Made by a program: the position numbers and the translations under genes. The notes below the pieces were generated by a model. That model had not been told where the DNA came from. It did not search any database and saw nothing but the letters and a program-made list of their open reading frames with translations. A stretch of DNA of 64,000 bases from Massilia sp. PAMC28688 (GTDB lineage: Bacteria > Pseudomonadota > Gammaproteobacteria > Burkholderiales > Burkholderiaceae_D): positions 62,001 to 126,000 of the forward strand of contig NZ_CP080378.1 of assembly GCF_019443445.1 (NCBI RefSeq), written 5' to 3'. The first letter of the stretch is position 1. The number at the start of each line of letters is the position of its first letter. Shown piece by piece: positions 20,976 through 29,436 of this stretch.

Positions 20976-21659
20976 TTACGGCTTTGGATGGGTATGATTG
21001 ACGATAAAGCGCTGGGTCACGCGGACCCGTTCCATGTCGATGTGTTCATCGACGTGGCGGATATCGATCGAGTGAAAAACGTTGCCCGGATAGAAAACAA
21101 AGCGGTTGAACACCGGTTCAATCGTGTAAAACTTTTTCCACACCGGGTGATCATCTAATGTATAGCCAGTCGGCGCCAGCTGTTTGCTGTGCTGGTCGAT
21201 GAATTGCCCGTACTGTGTCATCTGCTCGTCTGTGACCACTGCGTGGGTGCCCAGCATCTCATTGTGAAAAAAGCAGGTCCCCTCGATGCTGCCTGGTGTC
21301 AGGTAGACCAGGCCAAGTACTGGCGTGGGATCGATGTGGGGATGCTTCTGGATTGCCAGCAGATCGCCCGGCCGGGTGGTGACGATCGAAAAATCGCTGA
21401 TGAAGTCTGCCGCCTGGTAGCTGCGGTCACCCAGCGCGGTGGCCGTGCGCGCCAAAGTGTGCAGCACTTCCTGCAGCTCGGCGCTGCGGTTGTTGAGCGG
21501 CGCATGCCGGCCCGGATACTGGGCCATGGCCAGGTCGTACCGGGCCGCCAGCGCCTGTGCCCGGACGGCCTCGGGATCAGCGTAAAAGTCGTCGATGATC
21601 AGCACGGGAACCCCGCGCGGATGCTCGACGCGCAGCCTGGCGTCCGGGTTGACCCGCAT
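20976..21659 (-). CDS. DUF6445 family protein (2OG-Fe(II) oxygenase-like)
   Basis: The 227-residue protein contains HPHIDPTPVLGLVYL (His-x-Asp-type metal-binding strand, about 105-120) and distal YPGNVFHSIDI (about 190), with a basic RVRVTQRFIVN after it. This arrangement is typical of jelly-roll dioxygenase-like folds. Such proteins recur next to tryptophan halogenase genes. It ends 3 nt after the PEP-CTERM gene begins its upstream run (gap 21660-21662), so it is almost certainly cotranscribed. Enzymatic activity is inferred from residues only. Confidence 0.75.
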   Translation of the reverse strand: MRVNPDARLRVEHPRGVPVLIIDDFYADPEAVRAQALAARYDLAMAQYPGRHAPLNNRSAELQEVLHTLARTATALGDRSYQAADFISDFSIVTTRPGDLLAIQKHPHIDPTPVLGLVYLTPGSIEGTCFFHNEMLGTHAVVTDEQMTQYGQFIDQHSKQLAPTGYTLDDHPVWKKFYTIEPVFNRFVFYPGNVFHSIDIRHVDEHIDMERVRVTQRFIVNHTHPKP

Positions 21660-21662
21660 GGA

Positions 21663-22508
21663 TCAGGACTGCGCGCGCTCGCGGCGCTGACGGCGCGCCG
21701 CAGCGGCCAGACCGGCCAGGCCGCCCAGCATCAGCAGGGCCGACGCCGGCTCCGGCACCTCGGCCGGATCAGCCGCCTTGGCCGTGACATCCACCGTCAT
21801 GGTCAGGCCATGCAGGCGGAAATTGCCGACGGTGGCCGCGACCATGAAGTCGAACTGTCCGGTCTTTGCCAGGTTGAGCAGATCGTTGGCGCCCAGGCCG
21901 AGTTCAGCGTACAGCGCGCCACTCATGACATCGCTGGTGTGGCTGTTGTAGCTGAATACGGTATCGCGGCCGTAGGTACCGTTGCTGCGGTTGTAGCTTC
22001 CCTGGTAGCTTACCGTGGCGCCGGAACGGGTACGGTCGACGGTATCCGATGCGCTGGCCGCGCCAGAGGTCAGCAACATGCTGTCGGCAACGGTGTCGCG
22101 CGATTCCGAGTGCTGATACGCATCGTAATTGCCGTAATGGGCGTAGCCATAATAGTTTGAATAGCAGGTACGGCGGTTCAGCCAGCTGCCGCAGCTGTAC
22201 GAATAGCTGCCGATGACGATACTGGTGCTGTAGCCGCCGAGGTAATGTTCGTTATATCCCGTGTAGGCGTACTGGTCGATCTGGGTATCGGAAAAGCCGT
22301 AGGCAGTCAGGGTGGCGCTGTTGAACGTGCCGCCGGACAGGCCATTGGCGGCCAGCAGGGGCGACAATGCAAACGTTCCTGCGTAACCGGCACCATTGCT
22401 CAGCAGTTCGCTCAGCGAAATCGATGCGGTGACGATACCTGCCTGGGCACTGCCGGCCATGGTGGCAACGGAAACGGCGGCGGCAATCTTTGAGATGCTA
22501 TTTTTCAT
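21663..22508 (-). CDS. PEP-CTERM sorting-domain exported protein, Tyr/Ser-rich
   Basis: The 281-residue protein has a signal peptide (MKNSISKIAAAVSVATMAGS, cleavage near AQA-G) and a C-terminal PEP-CTERM tail: VPEPASALLMLGGLAGLAAA, then RRQRRER. That tail is recognised by exosortase in exopolysaccharide-producing Gram-negatives. The central part (about 75-160) is rich in Tyr, Ser and Gly (YNEHYLGGY, YSNYYGYAHYGNYDAYQH). It is the first gene of the operon with the DUF6445-like and halogenase genes, behind a good promoter. Function beyond surface targeting is unknown. Confidence 0.88.
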   Translation of the reverse strand: MKNSISKIAAAVSVATMAGSAQAGIVTASISLSELLSNGAGYAGTFALSPLLAANGLSGGTFNSATLTAYGFSDTQIDQYAYTGYNEHYLGGYSTSIVIGSYSYSCGSWLNRRTCYSNYYGYAHYGNYDAYQHSESRDTVADSMLLTSGAASASDTVDRTRSGATVSYQGSYNRSNGTYGRDTVFSYNSHTSDVMSGALYAELGLGANDLLNLAKTGQFDFMVAATVGNFRLHGLTMTVDVTAKAADPAEVPEPASALLMLGGLAGLAAAARRQRRERAQS

Positions 22509-22551
22509 TGTTGGTCTGCTTCGCTGATGGGTTTATTGTTCGGCATCAATA

Positions 22552-22581
22552 AATATACCAAGTTTGGTGTTCGCAAGTCAA
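22552..22581 (-). promoter_or_regulatory. Sigma-70 promoter of the PEP-CTERM/DUF6445/halogenase operon
   Basis: On the minus strand TTGACT (22581-22576), an 18-nt spacer and TATATT (22557-22552) lie 44 nt before the PEP-CTERM start codon. The surrounding DNA is AT-rich. Confidence 0.55.
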
Positions 22582-22659
22582 CAAAAGATTAATTTTAACA
22601 ACAAAAAAACTTCGAACGAAGCTTCTATTTTCTGGATTGGTTGCTGCAATTGACATACG

Positions 22660-22790
22660 TGAAGGTTTCAGGAGGCATTTTCGGGCGCGCGGAGCGGCAC
22701 CTTTGACGGCACTGCGACATTGTGTGCAACGAGGAGCGATGGTTTTCAGGGATGGCAAGCTGTACGCAACGCGCGCTTGGGTAAGTCAGG
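22660..22790 (+). pseudogene. Degraded fragment of a TRIC (UPF0126) channel gene
   Basis: GGAGGCATTTTCGGG (22671-22685) and GATGGTTTTCAGGGATGGCA (22738-22757) match the GIFGG and PMVFRDGK codons of the TRIC gene at 19.2 kb. They are in the same order with small indels, and a further GKLYATRAWV-like reading follows. Frame is lost. The rest of 22509-22912 holds the operon promoter and no gene. Confidence 0.5.
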
Positions 22791-22989
22791 AGCAATCCGG
22801 GACGACGACCGAACTACAAGCTGTGTCGCCTTGACCCCATGGCATTTTGTGCATGGCTGTATTGCTTGGGCAATGACGGCTGAGCTTGATGGCAGTACCA
22901 GGCACTAACAAGGTAAGCGGCCAGCCCGCCCACCTATGATTTCTCAATTCAATTAGCGACACTGCATTCCTCGAACTTTGGAGGACAGT

Positions 22990-23280
22990 GTGAACAACGT
23001 CGAACGCGAGCAGGTATGGAAGGAGCGGGTAGCGCAATGGCAGGCAAGCGGCCTGTCGCAACGCGCGTACGCAATTGAACAAGGTTTGCCGGTACGCCAG
23101 GTTGGGTATTGGGTTCGGCGCTTGACGAGCGCGCAGGTGCCAGCGCTATTGCCGGTACGGGTGGCCAGCGTGGCTGCGGCGGTGCCGACGATCAGCCTGC
23201 GCAATGAGCGCGGCTGGACCTTGTTGCTGCCTGGCGATGTGCCCGCCAGCTGGCTGGCCGAAGTGATGCGGGCCCTCTGA
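22990..23280 (+). CDS. tnpA: IS66 family accessory protein TnpA
   Basis: The 96-residue protein begins at GTG (VNNVEREQVWKERV) and has a short helix-turn-helix (WQASGLSQRAYAIEQGLPVRQV). The GTG at 22990 is preferred because GGAGG lies 5 nt before it; a TTG at 22978 would also be in frame. Its stop overlaps the tnpB start (TGATG). Confidence 0.85.
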   Translation: MNNVEREQVWKERVAQWQASGLSQRAYAIEQGLPVRQVGYWVRRLTSAQVPALLPVRVASVAAAVPTISLRNERGWTLLLPGDVPASWLAEVMRAL

Positions 23281-23621
23281 TGCAGCTGTCGGCCGATGCG
23301 ATCTGGCTAGCGACGGCGGCGGTGGACATGCGCACCGGCATCGACGGGCTGTCCTTGCATGTGCAGCAGGCGCTGGGGCGGCCGCCTTGCGATGGCACGG
23401 CGTATGTGTTCGCCAACCGGCGCCGCACCCGCCTGAAGATGGTCTGTTGGGATGGCACTGGCGTCTGGATGTGCCTGCGGCGCCTGCACCGTGGCCAGTT
23501 TGTCTGGCCCCAGGTCGACGACGCCTGCTGGCAAATGAGCGCCGAGCAATGGCAATGGCTGGTCGCCGGGGTGGATTGGCAGCGCCTGTCGGCACAGGCC
23601 CCGGCGCAGTGGCAACTGTGA
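23280..23621 (+). CDS. tnpB: IS66 family accessory protein TnpB
   Basis: This 113-residue Orf2 homologue has the family motifs AVDMRTGIDGLSLHVQ, YVFANRRRTRLKMVCWDGTG and RRLHRGQFVWPQ. Needed with TnpA and TnpC for transposition. Translationally coupled to tnpA. Confidence 0.93.
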   Translation: MQLSADAIWLATAAVDMRTGIDGLSLHVQQALGRPPCDGTAYVFANRRRTRLKMVCWDGTGVWMCLRRLHRGQFVWPQVDDACWQMSAEQWQWLVAGVDWQRLSAQAPAQWQL

Positions 23622-23676
23622 GGACGTAGACTGTTTCGCTTGTAAACATCGTCCATGCTCTGTAAACTACTGAGCC

Positions 23677-25197
23677 ATGAACCTGCCTGCCGAACTTGCC
23701 GATCTGGATATCGCCCCTGCCGCAATGGCGAGAGTGCAGGCGCTGTTGGCGCAGCGCGATGCAGTGCTGGCCGAGAAGAACTTCAAGATCACCGCGCTGA
23801 CGCACGAACTGGCGTACTACAAGCGGGTTCGCTTCGGCAAGGCCAGCGAAGCATTGGTCGGGGAGCAGCGCCTGCTGTTCGAGGAAACGGTCGATACGGA
23901 TCTGGCAGCCATCAACGAGGAACTGGAAGTGCAGGCACCGGTGAAACGGCAGCGCAAGCGCGCTGGTCGCCAGCCCTTGCCAGCGCACCTGGAGCGCATC
24001 GAACACCACCATGAGCCTGAGTCGTGCCAGTGCGGCCAGTGTGGCGCCGACCTGGTCAAGATCGGCGAAGACGTCAGCGAACAGCTGGACGTGGAACCTG
24101 CGCGCTTCTTCGTGCATCGCCACATCCGCCCGCAGTATGCGTGCCGGCCATGCGAGACGGTGACGGCGGCGCCGATCCCGCCAGCGGTCATTGACGGCGG
24201 CATGGCCGCTGTTGGGTTGCTGGCCTGGATCGCGGTGTGCAAGTACCTTGATCATTTGCCGCTGTACCGCATCGAGCAGATCGCGGCGCGCGACGGTGTG
24301 CCGCTGGCACGCTCCACACTGGGCGAGTGGATCGGACGCATCGGCGTGGCCTTGCAGCCGCTGGCTGACCGGCTGGCCGAACTGCTCAGGGAACGAAGTT
24401 GCCTGCATGCCGACGAAACACCGGTGCGCCAGCTCGATCCCGGCAGCGGCAAGACCAAACACGCCTATCTGTGGGCCTACCGCTCCAATGCGCTCGACGA
24501 TGGACCTTCAATGGTCGTGTTCGATTACCAGGCCAGCCGGGCTGGCGCCCATGCCCGCGCCTTCCTGCAGGACTGGCGCGGGCATCTGATGGTGGACGAC
24601 TACGTCGGCTATAAAGCGCTGTTTACGGCAGGCCCCACCGAACTCGCTTGCCTGGCTCACATTCGACGAAAATTCTTCGACATGCACGCCGCCAGCGGCA
24701 GCCCGGTTGCCGAGGAGGCGCTGCGGCGCATTGGGCTGCTGTACGCTATCGAGCAACAAGCGGCGGGCATGACGCCGCAACAGCGGGCCGCATTGCGTGA
24801 GCAGCACGCCCTCCCGGCCCTGGCCGACCTGCACGCGTGGCTGCTGGCGTCCCAGCGCAGCGTTGCTGTCGGCAGCGGCACGGCCAAGGCCATCGAGCAC
24901 GCCCTCAAGCGCTGGCCAGCGCTGCAGCGCTATGCCAGCTCGGGCAGCCTGCCGATCGACAATAACCCGGTCGAGAACGCGATACGTCCCATCGCCATCG
25001 GCAAGAAGAACTGGCTGTTTGCTGGCTCCGAGCGAGCGGGCCGCCGCGCCGCCGCCATCCAAAGCCTGTTCGCTACCGCCAAACTCAATGGTCTCGATCC
25101 TGCACGCTGGCTGGCCGACACTCTCGAAAAACTTCCCACCTGCCCCAACAGCAAGATCGATTCGCTGCTACCGTTCGCAAACTCTACACAGCGCTAG
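23677..25197 (+). CDS. tnpC: IS66 family transposase TnpC
   Basis: The 506-residue DDE transposase has an N-terminal coiled coil, a CQCGQCGADL and CRPCE zinc-finger-like block, a core with LHADETPVRQLDPGSGKTKHAYLW, a DDYVGYKALF strand and the C-terminal IDNNPVENAIRPIAIGKKNW. Intact and full length; 56 nt after tnpB. Confidence 0.95.
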   Translation: MNLPAELADLDIAPAAMARVQALLAQRDAVLAEKNFKITALTHELAYYKRVRFGKASEALVGEQRLLFEETVDTDLAAINEELEVQAPVKRQRKRAGRQPLPAHLERIEHHHEPESCQCGQCGADLVKIGEDVSEQLDVEPARFFVHRHIRPQYACRPCETVTAAPIPPAVIDGGMAAVGLLAWIAVCKYLDHLPLYRIEQIAARDGVPLARSTLGEWIGRIGVALQPLADRLAELLRERSCLHADETPVRQLDPGSGKTKHAYLWAYRSNALDDGPSMVVFDYQASRAGAHARAFLQDWRGHLMVDDYVGYKALFTAGPTELACLAHIRRKFFDMHAASGSPVAEEALRRIGLLYAIEQQAAGMTPQQRAALREQHALPALADLHAWLLASQRSVAVGSGTAKAIEHALKRWPALQRYASSGSLPIDNNPVENAIRPIAIGKKNWLFAGSERAGRRAAAIQSLFATAKLNGLDPARWLADTLEKLPTCPNSKIDSLLPFANSTQR

Positions 25198-25326
25198 GCG
25201 CCAATGGAAGGTGGGCGCGTTGGCCGCTTACCTAACAAGCGCCTGGCATGCATCTCAAACGCCGTGGGGGACGCCGCCCCATCCGCCCCGCCGGGAGCAT
25301 GGCGGGAACGCTTACTTTGTCAAACT

Positions 25327-25695
<369 letters not shown>

Positions 25696-25700
25696 TTATT

Positions 25701-27713
25701 TTAATCGACATCCGGGATCTTCTTCAGGTCCTCCAGCCACACGGTCGCTTCGGAGTCGCTCGGCGCGCGCCAGTCGCCGCGTGGCGAGAGCGAACCGCCG
25801 GTGCCGACCTTGGGCCCGTTCGGCACGCAGGAACGCTTGAACTGGCTGGTCTTGAAGAAGCGCCACACAAAGGTGCCGAGGTGCTTCTTGATGGTCGCCA
25901 GCGAATGGCGCTCGTGCCACGCCGAGTAAGACAAAAACGCCACCTTGGACGGCGCAAAGCCATAGCGCAGGATGTGGTACAGGTTGAAGTCCTGCAGTTC
26001 ATACGGGCCAATGCTCGACTCGGTGCTTTGTGCAGGCTTGGCGTCGCCTTCCCTGCCGGGCACCAGTTCAGGACTGATTTCGGTCTCGAGCACCGCCAGC
26101 AGTGTGGCCGAGCCTTCGGTGCCGATCACGCCTTTCTCTGCCACCCAGCGCACCAGGTGGCTGATCAACGTCTTGGGCACGCTGCCGTTGACGTTGTAGT
26201 GCGACATATGATCGCCCACGCCGTAGGTACACCAGCCCAGCGCCAGTTCGGACAGGTCACCGGTACCGATCACGATCGCATTGTGGAAGTTCGCCAGCCG
26301 GAACAGGTGGCTGGTGCGTTCGCCGGCCTGCACGTTTTCAAACGTGATGTCGTATTCCTCCTTCCCTTCCGCATAGGGATGCCCCAGATCCTTGAGCATC
26401 TGGATGCAGCTCGGACGAATGTCGATGGTCTGGGCGGTGGCACCAATGGCCTCCATCAGCTCGTTCGCCTGGCGCAGCGTGCGCTCGCTGGTGGCAAATC
26501 CCGGCATGGTGTAGGCAAGGATATTCGCGCGTGGCAGTCCCAGGCGGTCCATGGCCTTGGCACAGACCAGCAGCGCCTGCGTGGAATCGAGTCCGCCGGA
26601 GACGCCGATCACCACCTTCTGGATGCCGGCCTGCGACAGGCGCTGCACCAGGGCCTGCACCTGGATGTTGTACACCTCGGTGCAGCGCTCATCGCGCAGG
26701 GCCGCGTCGGCCGGTACGTACGGGAAGCGGGCAATGGCACGCTGCAGCGGCAGCGCCTCGCTGCGCGCCACCGGCAGTTCGAAACGCACCACGCGGAACT
26801 GCGCTACCTCGGCCGCGTGGCGCCGCACCGAGTCGCCAAAGGTCGTCTGGCGCATGCGGTCGCGCGACAGGCGCTCCAGGTCCACATCGGCAAAGATCAT
26901 GTGCGAGTCGTCCAGAAAGCGCTCGGACTCGGACAGCAGCTCGCCCTTTTCATAAATGAGTGCCTGCCCGTCCCAGGCCAGGTCGGTGGTCGATTCGCCA
27001 AGGCCCGCGGAGCTGTACAGATACGCGGCCAGGCAGCGCGCCGACTGCTGCGCCACCAGCTGGTGGCGGTAGTAGCTCTTGCCGGCCAGGATATTGGAGG
27101 CCGACAGGTTCACCAGCACCGTGGCGCCGGCCAGCGCGCCAAACGACGACGGCGGAATCGGCACCCACACGTCTTCGCAGATCTCCACGTGAAAGCGCAG
27201 GTTGGCCACATTGGCCACGTCGAACAGCAAATTGGCGCCGAATGGCACGTCCTGCCCCAGCAACTGGACCTGGGTGGCCACGGCACTGGCGGCGGGGCTG
27301 AACTGGCGCGCTTCGTAGAACTCGTTGTAATTGGGGAGGAAGGTCTTGGGCACGAGGCCCAGGATGCGTCCCTTGGCCACCACGGCCGCGCAATTGAACA
27401 GCTGGTGATCGACCCGCAGCGGCAGGCCCACGATCATTACCAGGTCAATGTCGTGCGAGGCCGACACCACCGTGTCGAGGGCCGCGATGGAAGCGTCCAG
27501 CAGCGCCGACTGATGGAACAGGTCGTCGCAGGTGTAGGCCGACAGGCCCAGTTCGGGGAACACCACCAGGGCCGTGCCACGCTCCTGCGCCTGGCGCGCC
27601 AGCGCGATGGTCTGAGCGGCATTGAATGCCGGGTCGGCGATTTTGCAGCGGGGTATGGCGACGGCGACACGCGCGAAACCATGCGAATACAGATTGAAAA
27701 ATTCGTCGGTCAT
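25701..27713 (-). CDS. nadE: Glutamine-dependent NAD+ synthetase
   Basis: The 670-residue enzyme makes NAD+ from deamido-NAD+, ATP and glutamine. The N-terminal nitrilase-fold glutaminase has the triad E54 (FPELGLSAY), K123 (VPKTFLPNY) and C179 (VEICEDVWV). The C-terminal synthetase has the PP-loop [11 protein letters not shown] near residue 370 and [16 protein letters not shown]. Length is normal for the bifunctional form. Forms an operon with glnB; PII control of glutamine-dependent NadE has been reported in Proteobacteria, which makes the pairing meaningful. Confidence 0.96.
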   Translation of the reverse strand: MTDEFFNLYSHGFARVAVAIPRCKIADPAFNAAQTIALARQAQERGTALVVFPELGLSAYTCDDLFHQSALLDASIAALDTVVSASHDIDLVMIVGLPLRVDHQLFNCAAVVAKGRILGLVPKTFLPNYNEFYEARQFSPAASAVATQVQLLGQDVPFGANLLFDVANVANLRFHVEICEDVWVPIPPSSFGALAGATVLVNLSASNILAGKSYYRHQLVAQQSARCLAAYLYSSAGLGESTTDLAWDGQALIYEKGELLSESERFLDDSHMIFADVDLERLSRDRMRQTTFGDSVRRHAAEVAQFRVVRFELPVARSEALPLQRAIARFPYVPADAALRDERCTEVYNIQVQALVQRLSQAGIQKVVIGVSGGLDSTQALLVCAKAMDRLGLPRANILAYTMPGFATSERTLRQANELMEAIGATAQTIDIRPSCIQMLKDLGHPYAEGKEEYDITFENVQAGERTSHLFRLANFHNAIVIGTGDLSELALGWCTYGVGDHMSHYNVNGSVPKTLISHLVRWVAEKGVIGTEGSATLLAVLETEISPELVPGREGDAKPAQSTESSIGPYELQDFNLYHILRYGFAPSKVAFLSYSAWHERHSLATIKKHLGTFVWRFFKTSQFKRSCVPNGPKVGTGGSLSPRGDWRAPSDSEATVWLEDLKKIPDVD

Positions 27714-27788
27714 CCAGTGCTTTCCTCATGTGCGGGCGCGGCCACGGGTCGAAACAACGGGACGCGCCTTTTTGCGTAGAATGGTTCC

Positions 27789-28928
27789 ATGAATTATCGC
27801 ACGCATATCGTTTCTTCTCTCGCCGAGGTGGGCCAGCCCGTCTGGGACGCACTGGCTTCTTCGCAGGCGCGCAGCAACCCCTTCCTGTCCTACGCTTTCC
27901 TGCATGCCCTGCACGAATCGGGCAGCGCCTGCGCGGAAACCGGATGGCAGCCGCAGTTCATCGTCCTGTATGACGGCGAGGAGCTGGTGGCCGCCATGCC
28001 GCTGTACGTCAAGTCGCATTCATACGGGGAGTACGTGTTTGACTGGGCCTGGGCTGACGCTTACCACCGCAACGGCGTGGAGTACTATCCCAAGCTGCTC
28101 TCGGCCATCCCGTTCACGCCCGTCACCGGGCCGCGCCTGATGGCCAGAAACGCAGCAGCGCTCGGCGCCCTGCTCGACGTTTTGCGCGGCACGCAGGAAG
28201 CCTCGCCCGTATCCTCCACCCACATCCTGTACCCGCCGCCGGAGATGGCCCCGCAGCTGGAACAGGCCGGGTTCATGCTGCGCAGCGGCGTGCAGTTCCA
28301 CTGGCTCAATCCCGGTTACGCGAACTTCGAGGAATTTCTCGCCACGCTGGAAAAAAAGAAACGCAAGAATATCCGCGCCGAGCGGCGCAAGGTGGCCGAT
28401 GCCGGCGTCACCATGCGCCGCCTGCGCGGGGTGGACGCCACCGACGCCGACTGGCGCTTTTTCAACCGCTGCTACCAGCGCACCTACCAGGCGCACCGCT
28501 CCACGCCTTACCTTAACCTCGATTTTTTCCAGCGTATTGGCCGCACCATGGCGCACAATATCTTGCTCGTCATTGCCGAACGCCATGGCCAGCCGATTGC
28601 CGCCTCACTCGTCATCCATGACGCGACGACGCTGTTTGGCCGCTATTGGGGCGAACTGGAATACGTTGACTGCCTGCATTTTGAAACGTCCTACTATCAG
28701 CCACTGGAGTTTTGCATCGAGAAAAAAATTGCCGTGTTTGAAGGTGGTGCCCAGGGCGAGCACAAGATGGCGCGCGGGTTTCTGCCGACCAAAACCTGGT
28801 CGGCCCACTGGCTGGCCCATCCGGCATTTGCCGATGCGATCGAACGCTTCCTGGCGCGCGAGAAAGGCGGCATCGATGAGTACATGGACGAACTGAACGA
28901 TCGCAATCCCTTCAAGGATCCGCAATGA
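27789..28928 (+). CDS. DUF482/peptidogalycan-biosynthesis-type GNAT-fold protein
   Basis: The 379-residue protein has the DUF482 (PF04339-type) pattern: NPFLSYAFLHALHESGSA near the start, YGEYVFDWAWADAYHRNGVEYYPKL at about 78-100, KKRKNIRAERRKV at about 190 and FEGGAQGEHKMARGFLP near 320. The fold is related to FemAB/GNAT acyltransferases, but the true substrate is not established. It diverges from nadE across 75 nt and overlaps the VOC gene by 4 nt. Confidence 0.85.
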   Translation: MNYRTHIVSSLAEVGQPVWDALASSQARSNPFLSYAFLHALHESGSACAETGWQPQFIVLYDGEELVAAMPLYVKSHSYGEYVFDWAWADAYHRNGVEYYPKLLSAIPFTPVTGPRLMARNAAALGALLDVLRGTQEASPVSSTHILYPPPEMAPQLEQAGFMLRSGVQFHWLNPGYANFEEFLATLEKKKRKNIRAERRKVADAGVTMRRLRGVDATDADWRFFNRCYQRTYQAHRSTPYLNLDFFQRIGRTMAHNILLVIAERHGQPIAASLVIHDATTLFGRYWGELEYVDCLHFETSYYQPLEFCIEKKIAVFEGGAQGEHKMARGFLPTKTWSAHWLAHPAFADAIERFLAREKGGIDEYMDELNDRNPFKDPQ

Positions 28929-29311
28929 TTTCTCATGTCTATGTTGGCGTTGAAAACTTCGAAAGGGCGCTGGTCTTCTACTCGGCGGTCATGGACACCC
29001 TGGACATGCAGATCAAGTTTGCCGAGCCAACCAAGTCGTGGGCCGGCTGGACCGCGCCAGGCCAGCCCCGGCCATTGTTTGTGGTCGGGCGTCCCTTTAA
29101 CGGCCAGCATGCGGCACCCGGCAATGGCCAGATGGTGGCCCTGCTGGCGCACTCGCGTGCTGCGGTGGATGCTGCGTATGCCGTCGCGCTGGAACAAGGC
29201 GGCAGCAGCGAAGGCGAACCTGGCCTGCGCCCGCACTACCACCCCAATTTTTACGGTGCCTATTTCCGCGATCTGGATGGCAACAAGCTGTGTATTTGTT
29301 GCCACGATTAA
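28925..29311 (+). CDS. VOC (glyoxalase/bleomycin resistance) family protein
   Basis: The 128-residue protein with one beta-alpha-beta-beta-beta pair reads ISHVYVGVENFERALVFYSAV at the start and YFRDLDGNKLCICCH at the end, the usual VOC fold ends. The last His and Cys residues and the initial His are candidate metal ligands. Coupled to the preceding gene by an ATGA overlap. Substrate unknown. Confidence 0.85.
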   Translation: MISHVYVGVENFERALVFYSAVMDTLDMQIKFAEPTKSWAGWTAPGQPRPLFVVGRPFNGQHAAPGNGQMVALLAHSRAAVDAAYAVALEQGGSSEGEPGLRPHYHPNFYGAYFRDLDGNKLCICCHD

Positions 29312-29377
29312 GTTCCATTGCACCTGAACTATCCGGCCAAAGATTGAGGAGCGTCGATCCTCGCACTGATGCAGGCT

Positions 29378-29398
29378 CAGCCGCTCGATGAGCGGCTG
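29378..29398 (+). repeat. Perfect 9-bp stem-loop in the leader of the 923-residue gene
   Basis: CAGCCGCTC-GAT-GAGCGGCTG lies 39 nt before the start codon. There is no T-run, so it is more likely a leader structure or weak terminator element than a full Rho-independent terminator. Confidence 0.6.
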
Positions 29399-29436
29399 CC
29401 CGAAGATGAACGGTCACTTCATCAACGGGAGCTATC

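Larger units (their letters stand above)
22913..25231 (+). mobile_element. IS66-family insertion sequence, 2,319 bp
   Basis: The left end GTAAGCGGCCAGCCCGCCCA (22913) and the reverse complement of the right end GTAAGCGGCCAACGCGCCCA (from 25231) agree over about 22 bp with two mismatches. A perfect 8-bp duplication CTAACAAG flanks it (22905-22912 and 25232-25239). It carries tnpA, tnpB and tnpC, all open. It differs in sequence from the IS66 element at 3.5-6.6 kb and has no passenger gene. It landed in intergenic DNA. Confidence 0.95.
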
